Positions 36,634-46,316 are shown, counted from the stretch's first letter. The stretch: 64,000 nt of DNA from a gamma proteobacterium HdN1 (GCA_000198515.1 FP929140.1:532527-596526), one strand, 5' to 3'. Made by a program: numbers and translations. Notes: generated by a model from the letters alone, not told the origin.

Positions 36634-36672
36634 TCCCGCAATAACTTTAGGAACGTTCGTGCTCCTTTTTGA

Positions 36673-36698
36673 CAGTATTGGTATTATTGCCGATACTG
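36673..36698 (+). terminator. hairpin downstream of hmuV
   Basis: CAGTATTGG (36673-36681) pairs with CCGATACTG (36690-36698) with one G-U pair and an 8-base loop, 40 bases after the hmuV stop. Weak T-tract; tentative terminator. Confidence 0.4.
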
Positions 36699-36762
36699 AT
36701 ACGGTTATGAATTGCAGTTTCCATTCAAACGCTCGCAAAACTAATAAATAAACAAAGCATGA

Positions 36763-38853
36763 GTGTCGGATATTAGAGTGGCTGGCCCCAATACGTCTAA
36801 ATCAAATCACAGCCTATCACTGCGGCTGTTGCGGGTGGTGCTGCTCTCGGCGCTGGTTGTGGGCGGCCTGCTGAGCCTGCTGCAGATTGCCTATAACGCA
36901 GAAAAAACCGTAAGCGCAATCAATGAAGACGGCGAACGTTTGCTGGCAATGTTTCGCGACCCATCGCTACAGGCGATCTACAACCTCGATACCGAAATGG
37001 GCACGCAGGTCGTAGAAGGGATGTTTCAGCACCCTGCAGTTCGCAGTGCGAAAATTGGCGATCTGGGCGAGCTTGTTTTAGCGGAAAAAAACCGCCCTCT
37101 GGTGCAGGCTCCCTATCGCTGGGCGACTGATTTTGTGCTTGGCCAAGAAAAGGGATTTACAACGCAGCTCATCGGCCGCGAGCCGTTTGATGATCATTAC
37201 GGTGAATTATCGCTTGTATTGGATACGGCGGATTATGGCCATGATTTAGTTCTGAATTCTGCGGTGATCTTTGTTTCTGGAGTGTTGCGTGCCCTCGCTT
37301 TGGCGCTGGTTTTGACGCTGGTCTATTACTGGATGTTGACCAAGCCTCTGAGCAAAATTATTGGGGATTTGAGTAATATTGCCGTAAACCATCCTGGCCG
37401 TTATAAATTGCCGAAGCAGCCTGGCCATGAGCACGATGAGCTGGGCCGATGGATTGATACGGCCAATCAAATGCTGGATTCAATTGAACATCATCAACGC
37501 TTGCATCAAGAAGCGCAGCATAATCTCCAGCATCTTACCCAGTTTGATGCGCTAACAGGATTGCCGAACCGACAGCGCCTTCAGTCTTCGCTGGAGCAGA
37601 TGCTTGAGGGGGCTGGGCGGTTGCAGTCGCGGCTGGCAATTTTGTGTGTGGGTGTGGATGATTTCAAGGGAATCAACGAGCGCTATAGCTACCAAGTCGG
37701 AGATCAGTTGCTCGTGGCGTTGTCGGAACGCTTGCGCCGCTACGGTGGGCGTTCGGGAACGATTGCGCGTTTGGGGGGCGATCAGTTCGTATTGGTGCGC
37801 GCTGATTTTGATGAGCCCTACCAGGTTGCGGCGCTTGCGCAGAATATCCTAGATGATCTTGAATCCACCTTTCCGATTGACGGTTTTCGGGTGCAACTGC
37901 GTGCCACGATTGGAATTACGATGTTCCCAGAGGATGGAAAAAGTACCGAAGTGTTGCTGCAAAAAGCGGAGCAGACGATGACGCTGGCCAAGAGCCGATC
38001 GCGCAATCGCTACCAGTTTTTTGTGGCGAGTATTGATAACGAAATTCGCCATCGCCGCGAGCTGGACAATGATTTGCGTGTCGCTTTGCAGCGCGATGAA
38101 TTTTTTTTGGTATATCAGCCGCAAATTGACCTCAAAAAATACCAAGTGGTGGGCATGGAAGCGCTGATTCGCTGGCAGCACCCTGCCTATGGGCTGGTTC
38201 CGCCGGATGTATTTATTCCTCTGGCCGAACAGAATAATTGCATCTTGGCCATCGGCGATTGGGTCTTGGATCAGGCGTGCCGCCAGTTGCGGGCGTGGTG
38301 TGATTTGGGCTATGGCAATCTACGAGTGGCGGTAAACCTTTCTGCCGTGCAGCTACGCCGTGGCGATTTGCCGGAAACTGTGAAAAATATTTTGCGACAA
38401 CACAAGCTCTCGCCAAATCAATTAGAGCTGGAAGTTACGGAAACCGGCCTGATGGAAGATATTGCGACCGCCGCCCGTCACTTGAACGATTTGCGAGACT
38501 TAGGCGTTGGTTTGGCAATTGATGACTTTGGAACGGGCTATTCCTCGCTTACCTATCTTGAAAACCTGCCGCTAGATAAAATCAAGATTGATAAAAGCTT
38601 TGTGCATGATTTGTTGGAGGATGAAGGTGATGCCACGATTGTGCGTGCCATCATTCAACTTGGTGCCAGTTTGAATATGCAGGTGATTGCAGAGGGCGTC
38701 GAAACCGTCGAGCAGGAAGCCTATATTTTGGCGCAAGGCTGCGATGAAGGGCAGGGCTATTTGTACAGTAAGCCGCTGCAACCTGAAGATTTCCTCAAAT
38801 TTTTACGCGAAGAACAGCACATCTCACGGTTTTCGCTTGTGCAGCAAGGGTGA
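36763..38853 (+). CDS. membrane GGDEF-EAL protein, probable c-di-GMP phosphodiesterase
   Basis: 696 residues, GTG start. Two membrane helices (LLRVVLLSALVVGGLLSLLQIAY ~22-44; ~164-190) flank a periplasmic sensor, then HAMP-like, GGDEF and EAL domains. The GGDEF motif reads GGDQF, so cyclase activity is doubtful. The EAL domain keeps its key residues (GMEALIRWQHP, AVNLSAVQ, EVTETGLMED, DDFGTGYSS, KIDKSF, EGVET), so c-di-GMP hydrolysis is expected. It would oppose the cyclase at 2341. Convergent with the P450 gene, with a hairpin between. Confidence 0.88.
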   Translation: MSDIRVAGPNTSKSNHSLSLRLLRVVLLSALVVGGLLSLLQIAYNAEKTVSAINEDGERLLAMFRDPSLQAIYNLDTEMGTQVVEGMFQHPAVRSAKIGDLGELVLAEKNRPLVQAPYRWATDFVLGQEKGFTTQLIGREPFDDHYGELSLVLDTADYGHDLVLNSAVIFVSGVLRALALALVLTLVYYWMLTKPLSKIIGDLSNIAVNHPGRYKLPKQPGHEHDELGRWIDTANQMLDSIEHHQRLHQEAQHNLQHLTQFDALTGLPNRQRLQSSLEQMLEGAGRLQSRLAILCVGVDDFKGINERYSYQVGDQLLVALSERLRRYGGRSGTIARLGGDQFVLVRADFDEPYQVAALAQNILDDLESTFPIDGFRVQLRATIGITMFPEDGKSTEVLLQKAEQTMTLAKSRSRNRYQFFVASIDNEIRHRRELDNDLRVALQRDEFFLVYQPQIDLKKYQVVGMEALIRWQHPAYGLVPPDVFIPLAEQNNCILAIGDWVLDQACRQLRAWCDLGYGNLRVAVNLSAVQLRRGDLPETVKNILRQHKLSPNQLELEVTETGLMEDIATAARHLNDLRDLGVGLAIDDFGTGYSSLTYLENLPLDKIKIDKSFVHDLLEDEGDATIVRAIIQLGASLNMQVIAEGVETVEQEAYILAQGCDEGQGYLYSKPLQPEDFLKFLREEQHISRFSLVQQG

Positions 38854-38879
38854 GCACGCAGTAACCGAAGCGTCTAGCG

Positions 38880-38909
38880 CACTCTGCCAGCCTTGTGATT
38901 GGCAGAGTG
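38880..38909. terminator. bidirectional terminator hairpin
   Basis: CACTCTGCCA (38880-38889), a 10-base loop, TGGCAGAGTG (38900-38909), between the convergent GGDEF-EAL and P450 genes. T-rich sequence follows on the plus strand. Confidence 0.65.
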
Positions 38910-38927
38910 TGGTTTCGCCTTTACTGC

Positions 38928-40442
38928 CTAAGCGTTCGCTACTTCTTTTGGCGCGGCTGCTTCGGTTTGAATTTCCGGATAGCCCGTGTTGGCCGGTAGG
39001 ATGCGCGTTACGCGTACCGGTACGCCGCCCGTTGGTTCGGTTTGCCCGCTCACCTGTTGCTGCCCTGGCCAGACGTCGTTATTGGAATAACGTGAGCTGA
39101 AGCTTACGCGGCGATAGAATTCTGCCCACAAAATTCGTAGCTGCTGTTTGGCGTGATTGGAGCCAACGCAAGCGCGACGGCCGCCACCAAACGGGAAAAA
39201 TTCAAAGGGGCCGGGTTTGAAACGGCCTTCTTCGAGCCAGCGTTCGGGGCGGAATTCTTCGGCGTCGGCGCCCCAGATGTCTTTGCGGCGATGGATGACA
39301 TACGCACCGGCGAGTACGTTGGTGCCCGCAGGCAGGGTGTAGCCGTCTACTTCAAGGTCGCAGGTGAGGTAACGCAGAGTGCCAACGGCGGAAGGCGTGA
39401 GGCGCATGGATTCGTTCAGGACGGCATTGCAGTAGGGTAGTTCGCAGATGGCGAGGGGGTTGAAGCCGCCGTGTTGTTGAATGCAGGCAAGGACTTCTTC
39501 GCGGCATTTTTTGTAGACATCGGGGCGCTTGAGCATCCATAGCATGTGCCATGCGCTGGTGGCGGCGCTGGTTTCGTGGCCGCCCACAAGAATGCCCATG
39601 GCTTCGGAAATAATGCGTTCTTCATCGAGCAGGGTGCCGTCTTCGTAGGTGGCGCGGCACATCACCGAGAACATATCGGTGCGCTTGCTATCGTTTTCGG
39701 CGCGGGTTCTGCGGATATCTTCGCGGAACATATTGCCCAGTTCGACCTTGTAATCCACTGATTTCATCCACGGCAGCAAGCGATGTTTGCCTGTGCCTGT
39801 GCTGCCTTCGGCAATTTCTTCGAGGTATTTTTCGTTGAGATATTCACGCCAGCGGTAGGGGCCGTAGAGGGTTCCGATGGTGAACATGGTGTTGTTGGTA
39901 GCTGCGCCTACCCAGTTCAGCATTACTTCTTTATAGGCGGCTGCGCGCGCTCCACCGCGCAGACCCATGAGCGTATAAATGGCGATGTCCATAGTGATAT
40001 CGCCGATCTTGCGTGGCGTATTGAATTCTTCGCCGACTTGCAGGTGGTTGATGTGCTCGCTAATGATTTCGTGCATGATGCCAGCGCGCGCCTGTAGACG
40101 ACCTGCAATCAACGGTGGAACTACAATCTTGCGAGAGAGCATGTGTTCGGCGCCGTTCAGAAAGCCGGTCATGCGAACACCGATGTCGATCGGGATGGGC
40201 AGTTTGGAGGCATCAATCTGTTCGGGTTTGAGATTAAATATTTTCTGTACGAGGTCGGGGCGGTTCATCCATACAAAAGGCGTCATGCCGGGGAATTGCA
40301 GGGTAAATAAATCCCCGTATTTGCTGAAATTTTCCCATAGATAATCAAAAGCCCCCATGCCCATTTTCATGGCGTTTACGAATTTAAGCCCAGAAGGGCC
40401 GGGCGGTAGCTGGGATGCGTTGGCGTGTAATTTACTGAGCAT
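38928..40442 (-). CDS. cytochrome P450
   Basis: 504 residues; AGGAGCG ribosome site upstream. Heme-ligand motif FPFGGGRRACVGS with Cys425, I-helix GGHETSAATSAWH, and K-helix ExxR in LNESMRLTP are all present, so it should be an active monooxygenase. The substrate cannot be told; bacterial soluble P450s of this size oxidise fatty acids, alkanes, steroids or terpenes. No ferredoxin or reductase gene is adjacent. It lies downstream of a TetR gene on the same strand, near the Mo-oxidoreductase and alcohol dehydrogenase. Confidence 0.92.
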   Translation of the reverse strand: MLSKLHANASQLPPGPSGLKFVNAMKMGMGAFDYLWENFSKYGDLFTLQFPGMTPFVWMNRPDLVQKIFNLKPEQIDASKLPIPIDIGVRMTGFLNGAEHMLSRKIVVPPLIAGRLQARAGIMHEIISEHINHLQVGEEFNTPRKIGDITMDIAIYTLMGLRGGARAAAYKEVMLNWVGAATNNTMFTIGTLYGPYRWREYLNEKYLEEIAEGSTGTGKHRLLPWMKSVDYKVELGNMFREDIRRTRAENDSKRTDMFSVMCRATYEDGTLLDEERIISEAMGILVGGHETSAATSAWHMLWMLKRPDVYKKCREEVLACIQQHGGFNPLAICELPYCNAVLNESMRLTPSAVGTLRYLTCDLEVDGYTLPAGTNVLAGAYVIHRRKDIWGADAEEFRPERWLEEGRFKPGPFEFFPFGGGRRACVGSNHAKQQLRILWAEFYRRVSFSSRYSNNDVWPGQQQVSGQTEPTGGVPVRVTRILPANTGYPEIQTEAAAPKEVANA

Positions 40443-40577
40443 GGCGTCGCTCCTGAGGGGGCTCTTGTTGTCGTTGTTTTATTGTCGCGCGCATTCTGGT
40501 TGTACGCTTACGAGTTGATGCGTGCGGTTTGTGCCAAAAAGCGGCGACCTTTTCTCGACCGCGCATCCATAAGTCTA

Positions 40578-40605
40578 GCTGTAGTCTAACCAAAAAGTCT
40601 ACAGC
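40578..40605. promoter_or_regulatory. inverted repeat upstream of the P450 gene
   Basis: GCTGTAG (40578-40584) and CTACAGC (40599-40605), 14 bases apart, between tetR and the P450 start. Could be an operator or the stem of a short hairpin; no promoter hexamers were convincing. Confidence 0.35.
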
Positions 40606-40640
40606 GTATACTTAGGTGTGGGTAATTAGGGTGGGGGAAT

Positions 40641-41198
40641 CTAGCCAAGAGTTTCCTGAAGCGCCTTTTGGCTAGCAGCGAGCACTGCCGCCAATAAATC
40701 TTCTCGCGCCGCCCCCTCCGGCAGTGCCCGCGCCAGCAGCACTCCGCCCACGGACTGCGCCAATACTGCCCACGCTTTGTCACGCGAGCCTGCACCTGTT
40801 TCAAGCGAAGCGACCACCTCTAGCAGCAGTGCTTGGAAGCGCTCCCGAGTCTCATCATCCGCGCGAGCAATTTCTGCCCCTAGAGCGGGTAGCGCGCAGC
40901 CTTTCTCTGGGTGAGCGATGTGCTGCGGGCTTAGGTACCACGTCAGCGCCATTTGCATTTCCGGTGCACTTTTGCCCGTAAAAAACTTTGCGGTCCGCCC
41001 CAGCTCATGTTCTACAAGCGCTCGCAGCAGCGCACTCTTGGAGCGAAAGTGGCTGTAAAGTGCGCCGGTGGTGACTTCTGCCGCCGCTGCCAGCGCATCC
41101 ATGCCGGTGGCCGCAAAACCGGCTTTTTTGGCCAGCGCCGCGCCTGCGGCAATCATCCGCGCCCTTGCAGCACGCTTGTGCTCGGGTGGATAGCGCAT
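40641..41198 (-). CDS. TetR-family repressor
   Basis: 185 residues. N-terminal helix-turn-helix (ARARMIAAGAALAKKAGFAATGMDALAAAAEVTTGALYSHFRSKSALLRAL) is typical TetR; the C-terminal ligand domain is unassigned. It is divergent from the molybdopterin oxidoreductase gene and upstream of P450. A palindrome in the shared control region (41284-41316) is the likely operator. Confidence 0.9.
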   Translation of the reverse strand: MRYPPEHKRAARARMIAAGAALAKKAGFAATGMDALAAAAEVTTGALYSHFRSKSALLRALVEHELGRTAKFFTGKSAPEMQMALTWYLSPQHIAHPEKGCALPALGAEIARADDETRERFQALLLEVVASLETGAGSRDKAWAVLAQSVGGVLLARALPEGAAREDLLAAVLAASQKALQETLG

Positions 41199-41283
41199 AG
41201 GGGGTGCTCCTCATCAGCGTTTTAGGTGATTCAGGACGATTGCCTACCAGCATTCAGCGTGGTTGACAGCAGCCTGAATTATA

Positions 41284-41316
41284 GAATAACGTTCATTACC
41301 ATAACAATCGTTATTC
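41284..41316. promoter_or_regulatory. probable TetR operator
   Basis: Inverted repeat GAATAACG (41284-41291) and CGTTATTC (41309-41316) with a 17-base spacer, centred at 41300, between the divergent tetR and molybdopterin oxidoreductase genes. Arm length and spacing suit a TetR dimer or pair of dimers. Confidence 0.6.
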
Positions 41317-41367
41317 AATCGCCGCAATCACGCCCCAGCAATAGATGCACACCCACGGAGAGAACCC

Positions 41368-43692
41368 ATGACTACGCACGCCACTGCCTGCATCCTTTGT
41401 TCCCGCAATTGCGGCCTGCTGATTGACGTGGACGAAAACGGTCAGTTCAACAAGATACGTGGGGATGCAAATCATCCCGTATCCCAAGGTTATATTTGCC
41501 AGAAAGCCGCGCGCCTTGGCCACTACCAGCACCATGCTGACCGCCTTGGTTACCCGCTGCGCCGCGAGCCCGATGGTAGCTTCGTACAAATCAGTTGGGA
41601 GCAGGCGCTCACCGAGATTGCCGAGCGGCTGGTGCGTATTCGTGACCAGCACGGTGGTCAGGCTTTTGCGACGGCGGGTGGCGGTGGGCAGGGCAATCAT
41701 TTGGGTGGCGCGTATTCTGAGCAATTGCGTTCGGCAATGCAGAGCCGCAAAAGTTTTGGTGTGACAGGGCTTTCGCCAGCGATTGGCTCCGCCATCGGCC
41801 TGCAAACCCAGAGCCGCAACAACTACAACTCGCTGGGGCAGGAAAAAACCGGCGATTTCTGGGTGAATGGCCGTCTGTTCGGGCGCCAAAGTTGCCACAC
41901 CACCGAAGATATCGAGCATTCCGATTATATCCTGCTGATCGGCTGCAATCCGTTTCAGGCTCACGGCATCCCCAACGCTCGCGATACCCTAAAGGAAATC
42001 CAGAAGGATAAGCAGCGTACTCTGGTGCTGATTGATCCGCGCGCCACCGAGACGGCGCGTTATGCAGACATTCACCTGCAACTGAAACCCGGTACCGATG
42101 CATTTCTCATGGCCGCCATGCTCGCCATCATCCTGCGCGAAAACCTGCACGATCAGGATTTTCTGGCGCGCCATTGTACCGGCTTTGAAATTATCGAACC
42201 CATACTGCGAGCCATCCCGGTAGAAGACTACGTTGCACGCGCCGACGTGCCGCTGGCGCTAGTGGAAAAAGTCGCCCGTGATTTTGCTACCGCCCGTACC
42301 GCCTGTGTGCGCGTCGATCTTGGCACCCAGCATACCCCCAATACCACGCTCAATGCTTGGCTGGAAAAACTGCTCTATCTGATTACTGGAAATTTCGGCA
42401 TCAAGGGCGGCAATAACTTACATAGTACGCTGCTGCCAGTGCTTGGGCATACCGACGAGCGTAAGCCGCATGTTCGCCGCACCGCCCATACCGGCATGTT
42501 TCCGATTGCCGGGGTTCTGCCGCCTGCCATTCTGCCAGCCGAAATCCTTAACGATGGCGAAAACCGTATCCGCGCAGTACTGGTAGACAGCAGTAATCCA
42601 CTGGTGAGCTGGCCCGATACGGCGGCCTTTGAAAAAGCCTTTAAGGCGCTGGAATTGCTGGTAGTGGTGGACGTTACCATGACCGAAACCGCGCGCCTCG
42701 CGCATTACGTTCTGCCGGCGGCGTCGCAATTTGAAAAGTGGGAATGCACCGGATTCAATCTGGATTTTCCACGCAACGGCTTCCATCTGCGCCATCCGAT
42801 TGCGCCCCGCTACGCCGAGTCGTTACCGGAGCCGGAAATCTATACCCGTCTTCTGGAAAAAATGGGTGTGATTCCTACGGGTTTTCCGTGGCTGTCGCGG
42901 ATTGCGCGTTATGAACCCGAGGCAAGCGGCCAGCTCGCCATGCTTGGTGCGGCGTTGGGCTGGTTGGGGCTAAATAAAAAATACCGGCCTTTCTCCGCGT
43001 CCATTTTGTACCGCATTGCCGAAGCTGGGATGCCTGATGGATCTGCGGCAGCGGCCTCTCTGTTGGCGCTCGCCACTCTATTCGCCAACGAGCACCCAGA
43101 AGCGGTCCGGCGGGCAGGCCATAAAGGCAACCGTCTGACCTTGGGCGCGAACCTGTTTCGTGCAATCATGAGAGAGCGTTCTGGCGTGATCTTCAGCGAG
43201 CACCTTCAGGAAGATGTCTGGTCGCTAGTGAAAACCCACGATAAGCGCATCCATCTGCATATTCCGGAAATGGTGGAAGCCCTGAACGAACTCCCCAATC
43301 AACCCGAAGCCACCTGCGACGAATACCCGCTGATTCTTGCGGGCGGAGAGCGGCGCAGCTATAACGCCAACCAAATTTACAGGAATCCGGCATGGCGCAA
43401 GGTGGACCCACACGGTGCTTTGCGCATCCATCCAAACGACGCCAGCGCCCTCGGTTTGAATAACGGCCAGTCTGCGGCGTGCGCATCACGTCACGGTGAA
43501 ATTCCGGTGGTGATCGAGCTGGATGAAGCCATGCGGCCCGGCATGGTATCGCTGCCGCACGGCTATGGAATGCGCTACCAAGATAGCGCCCCAATCGGCC
43601 CAGAGATCAACCGGCTGACCTCGGTGGCAGATTGCGAGCCTTTTACGTGGACGCCGTATCATAAGCATGTAGCGGTGCGAGTAGGGGGCTGA
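41368..43692 (+). CDS. molybdopterin-dependent oxidoreductase
   Basis: 774 residues. N-terminal [4Fe-4S] motif C8-x2-C11-x3-C15-x28-C44 (ACILCSRNCGLL, GYICQKA), then molybdopterin domains (DYILLIGCNPFQAHG, TLVLIDPRATETARYADIHLQLKPGTDAF) and a C-terminal dinucleotide-binding domain. The closest class is the DMSO-reductase superfamily. No twin-arginine signal, so cytoplasmic. Substrate unknown; no partner subunit nearby. The ATG follows GGAGAGAACCC. Confidence 0.85.
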   Translation: MTTHATACILCSRNCGLLIDVDENGQFNKIRGDANHPVSQGYICQKAARLGHYQHHADRLGYPLRREPDGSFVQISWEQALTEIAERLVRIRDQHGGQAFATAGGGGQGNHLGGAYSEQLRSAMQSRKSFGVTGLSPAIGSAIGLQTQSRNNYNSLGQEKTGDFWVNGRLFGRQSCHTTEDIEHSDYILLIGCNPFQAHGIPNARDTLKEIQKDKQRTLVLIDPRATETARYADIHLQLKPGTDAFLMAAMLAIILRENLHDQDFLARHCTGFEIIEPILRAIPVEDYVARADVPLALVEKVARDFATARTACVRVDLGTQHTPNTTLNAWLEKLLYLITGNFGIKGGNNLHSTLLPVLGHTDERKPHVRRTAHTGMFPIAGVLPPAILPAEILNDGENRIRAVLVDSSNPLVSWPDTAAFEKAFKALELLVVVDVTMTETARLAHYVLPAASQFEKWECTGFNLDFPRNGFHLRHPIAPRYAESLPEPEIYTRLLEKMGVIPTGFPWLSRIARYEPEASGQLAMLGAALGWLGLNKKYRPFSASILYRIAEAGMPDGSAAAASLLALATLFANEHPEAVRRAGHKGNRLTLGANLFRAIMRERSGVIFSEHLQEDVWSLVKTHDKRIHLHIPEMVEALNELPNQPEATCDEYPLILAGGERRSYNANQIYRNPAWRKVDPHGALRIHPNDASALGLNNGQSAACASRHGEIPVVIELDEAMRPGMVSLPHGYGMRYQDSAPIGPEINRLTSVADCEPFTWTPYHKHVAVRVGG

Positions 43693-43707
43693 AGCCCCTC
43701 GCCTTCG

Positions 43708-44967
43708 CTAGCGAACCCCCGAGGATGCCCGCACCAGCATCCTCCGAACCAACCCCTCGCAAGTTTTCTGATCCATATAGCGCGGTACTGCATAGGTGAA
43801 ATGTGCTTCCTGCAGTGCTGCGGCGGCAATCTGCGGAATGTCCTCCGCACGTAAATCGGCTAAGCCCGCAGGGATGCCGCATTCCTGTTTGAGGGTATGG
43901 ATTCGCTGAATGAATTTGTCTGCCAGTTCCGCATCACTTTCTGTGCCGCTTGCAAGGCCGCTGGCGCGTGCGAGCTCCGCTAAACGCGGAATGCAGTCGG
44001 ATTTGGAGTATTCCAAGACATACGGAAGCACGATGGCGTTCGCCCAGCCATGTGGGGTGTGATACAAAGCACCAAAATTGTGGGCGATGCCATGCACATA
44101 GCCAAGCCCGCCACGACTGAGGGCAAGCCCAGCGCGGTATGCGGCCCAAGCCATGAGCTGACGTGAATTCAGGTCGCGGCCATCCTTCATTACTCGCGGT
44201 AAATGCCTCATGATCAGGCTGACCGCTTCCAGCGCATAGCGATCACTCTCAGGTGTCGCAATCCGTGAAATATAGGCTTCTACTGCGTGCGTCAGGGCGT
44301 CCATGGCGGTGGCTGCGGTGATGGCGGGCGGCAGGCCCAGCATGAGTTGGCCATCCAGTGCCGCCATGGCGGGCACCAGCTTGTGATCAATTACGGGCAG
44401 CTTGCGCTGCTGTGCGGGGTCGGATACGACTGCGCCCACGGAAACTTCCGATCCGGTGCCTGCGGTTGTCGGCACGCAGTAGATCGGCAGCGGTGCAGTG
44501 GGCACTTTGAAAAAACCCGCCATTTCCAGCACACTCTTGCTAGGGTTGGTCGCGCGGGTGGCGATCAGTTTGGCGCAGTCCATCGCCGAGCCGCCACCGA
44601 TGGCCAGCACCGCCTCGCAACGTTCTTGTTGCAGCACCCGCAACCCTTCTTCAATTTGTTCGACGCCCGGATCTGGCAGCACGCCATCGTATACGGCTAC
44701 GAACACGCCCAGCTCCGTCAGGTGATCCTGTAACGGTTGCACTAAGCCAAGTTTGGCTAATTGGGCATCCGTTACGATTAGCAAGCGCTTCACTCCAGAA
44801 CCGGCAATTGCGTCTCCCAATAACAGCGAGGCTCCGGGGCCTGTGAACATTTCCGGTGGGCGAACGAATAAACCAATCACCTTGCCAACATGTTTAAGGC
44901 TTTGCGTTAATCCGCGGTAGAAAACGGTTTGTAATGGAAAAGGCACAGCTTGCGTAATGGCGTTCAT
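43708..44967 (-). CDS. iron-containing alcohol dehydrogenase
   Basis: 419 residues from the ATG at 44967 with an AAGGAGCG ribosome site; the frame extends to 45090 but the extra part is not conserved. NAD-binding GGGSAMDCAKLIA, substrate region TTAGTGSEVS, and metal ligands in DALTHAVEAY, HGIAHNFGALYHTPHG. Oxidises alcohols or reduces aldehydes with NAD(P)H. Converges on the molybdopterin oxidoreductase; both may act on products of the P450. Confidence 0.93.
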   Translation of the reverse strand: MNAITQAVPFPLQTVFYRGLTQSLKHVGKVIGLFVRPPEMFTGPGASLLLGDAIAGSGVKRLLIVTDAQLAKLGLVQPLQDHLTELGVFVAVYDGVLPDPGVEQIEEGLRVLQQERCEAVLAIGGGSAMDCAKLIATRATNPSKSVLEMAGFFKVPTAPLPIYCVPTTAGTGSEVSVGAVVSDPAQQRKLPVIDHKLVPAMAALDGQLMLGLPPAITAATAMDALTHAVEAYISRIATPESDRYALEAVSLIMRHLPRVMKDGRDLNSRQLMAWAAYRAGLALSRGGLGYVHGIAHNFGALYHTPHGWANAIVLPYVLEYSKSDCIPRLAELARASGLASGTESDAELADKFIQRIHTLKQECGIPAGLADLRAEDIPQIAAAALQEAHFTYAVPRYMDQKTCEGLVRRMLVRASSGVR

Positions 44968-45338
44968 ATGTCGCTCCTTGCACTGCAAAAAAATCCCACG
45001 TTCCGACACTCGTGCGCGCGTGCCGGACGGGTTGGGCCCAACGAAATTCTGAGCGTGGCCGCCATCTTGCGTGTGCTGGCCGCGGGTCATTACATCGTGT
45101 ATAGCATTGTGTTCAGCGCGCCGCCATCTGTTTTCTTGCGCAGCCCGCTTGACACGCCCTGTAAAAAAACTTGAACCAAGCGCATGTTCGGATTCAATTT
45201 ATTGCGCCGCCTGTTTGATACGCCCTGTAAAAAACCGTAACCCAAGCGCATGTTCGGATTCAATTCGAATTGCCGTTCTCTGCTATTCTCCTCGCCACAC
45301 CACACTCTATCGCTCACTGCACACAAATATCCCGATTT
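44968..45338. other. intergenic region with a 66-bp tandem repeat
   Basis: 371 bases upstream of both the alcohol dehydrogenase (minus) and the transporter (plus). Carries two copies of a 66-bp repeat. No coding sequence was convincing. Confidence 0.6.
45137..45268 (+). repeat. two copies of a 66-bp tandem repeat
   Basis: Copies at 45137-45202 and 45203-45268, differing at several positions. Shared blocks include ACGCCCTGTAAAAAA and AAGCGCATGTTCGGATTCAA. Each copy contains a TTGA(C/T)A hexamer, so duplicated -35-like or operator elements are possible. Confidence 0.8.
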
Positions 45339-46316
45339 ATGGCGAAAACTCTTTTCTACGGCATCCTTGCGGCTCTTTTCTTCAGCACTACGTTCCTACT
45401 TAACCGCGTGATCAGCTTGGACGGCGGACATTGGGTGTGGACGGCGGTTCTGCGGTATGGGTTTGTGTTGGCATTTCTTGCTGTGGGGCTTTTGCTGACC
45501 GGGCATGTACGGCTGATTCTGGCGGCGGTGCGGATTTTTCGCGAGCACGTTTGGTTCTGGACGTTTACTGGCAGCATTGGTGTAGGGGTTTTCTACAGTA
45601 CGATTTGCTTCAGCGCGGCCTATGCGCCCAGTTGGGTAATTGCGGCTACCTGGCAATCTACGATTCTGATCACGCCCCTCCTGTTGTTGGCATTTGGGCG
45701 TAAAGTACCGATGACGGGGTTTGCATTTGCTCTCCTGGTGTTTGCCGGTGTATTGCTGATCAATGTGGAGCATGCCAGCGAGACTTCGCTGGAAATGGCG
45801 CTACTGGGGGCGATCCCTGCGCTGGTTTCCGCGATTGCGTACCCGATTGGCAATCAGTTGGTGTGGGAGGCGCGGATGGGGGAGCGCTTCAAGAAATTCA
45901 TTCCGCATATCGACGATCCAGAACTCGACAATAGTTTTTGCAAGATTCTGGTGCTCACCTTTGGCTCGGTTCCGTTCTGGTTGATGCTGTTGCTGGTGAC
46001 TTGGCCGCCAGCGCCCTCCGATTCGCAGTATATGAATACGGCGGTGATCGCGTTGTGTTCCGGAGTAATCGCCTATTCGCTGTTTTTATTGGCGCGGCAG
46101 CGGGCGCGTAATTCCTTTGAGATTACTGCAGTGGATGCGACACAGGCATTTGAAGCAGTGTTTACGTTGGCGGGTGAGTTGTTGCTTGCGGGCGGCGCTC
46201 TCCCCAGTGCGGGCGGCTGGCTGGGGGTTGCTTTGATTGTAGTGGGCGTGATGAGTTATTCGCTGCGCCAGCGTCACACGGCGCCGGCATCGTCAGGGGC
46301 CGCTGCAGCGGAGTAA
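45339..46316 (+). CDS. EmrE-type multidrug efflux family transporter
   Basis: 325 residues from the ATG at 45339. Ten membrane helices are suggested (MAKTLFYGILAALFFSTTFLLN; YAPSWVIAATWQSTILITPLLLL; WLGVALIVVGVMSYSLRQ). It belongs to the DMT superfamily (multidrug resistance efflux transporter branch). The earlier frame start at 45270 lies within the repeats and is unlikely. Substrate unknown. Convergent with the chemoreceptor gene. Confidence 0.8.
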   Translation: MAKTLFYGILAALFFSTTFLLNRVISLDGGHWVWTAVLRYGFVLAFLAVGLLLTGHVRLILAAVRIFREHVWFWTFTGSIGVGVFYSTICFSAAYAPSWVIAATWQSTILITPLLLLAFGRKVPMTGFAFALLVFAGVLLINVEHASETSLEMALLGAIPALVSAIAYPIGNQLVWEARMGERFKKFIPHIDDPELDNSFCKILVLTFGSVPFWLMLLLVTWPPAPSDSQYMNTAVIALCSGVIAYSLFLLARQRARNSFEITAVDATQAFEAVFTLAGELLLAGGALPSAGGWLGVALIVVGVMSYSLRQRHTAPASSGAAAAE

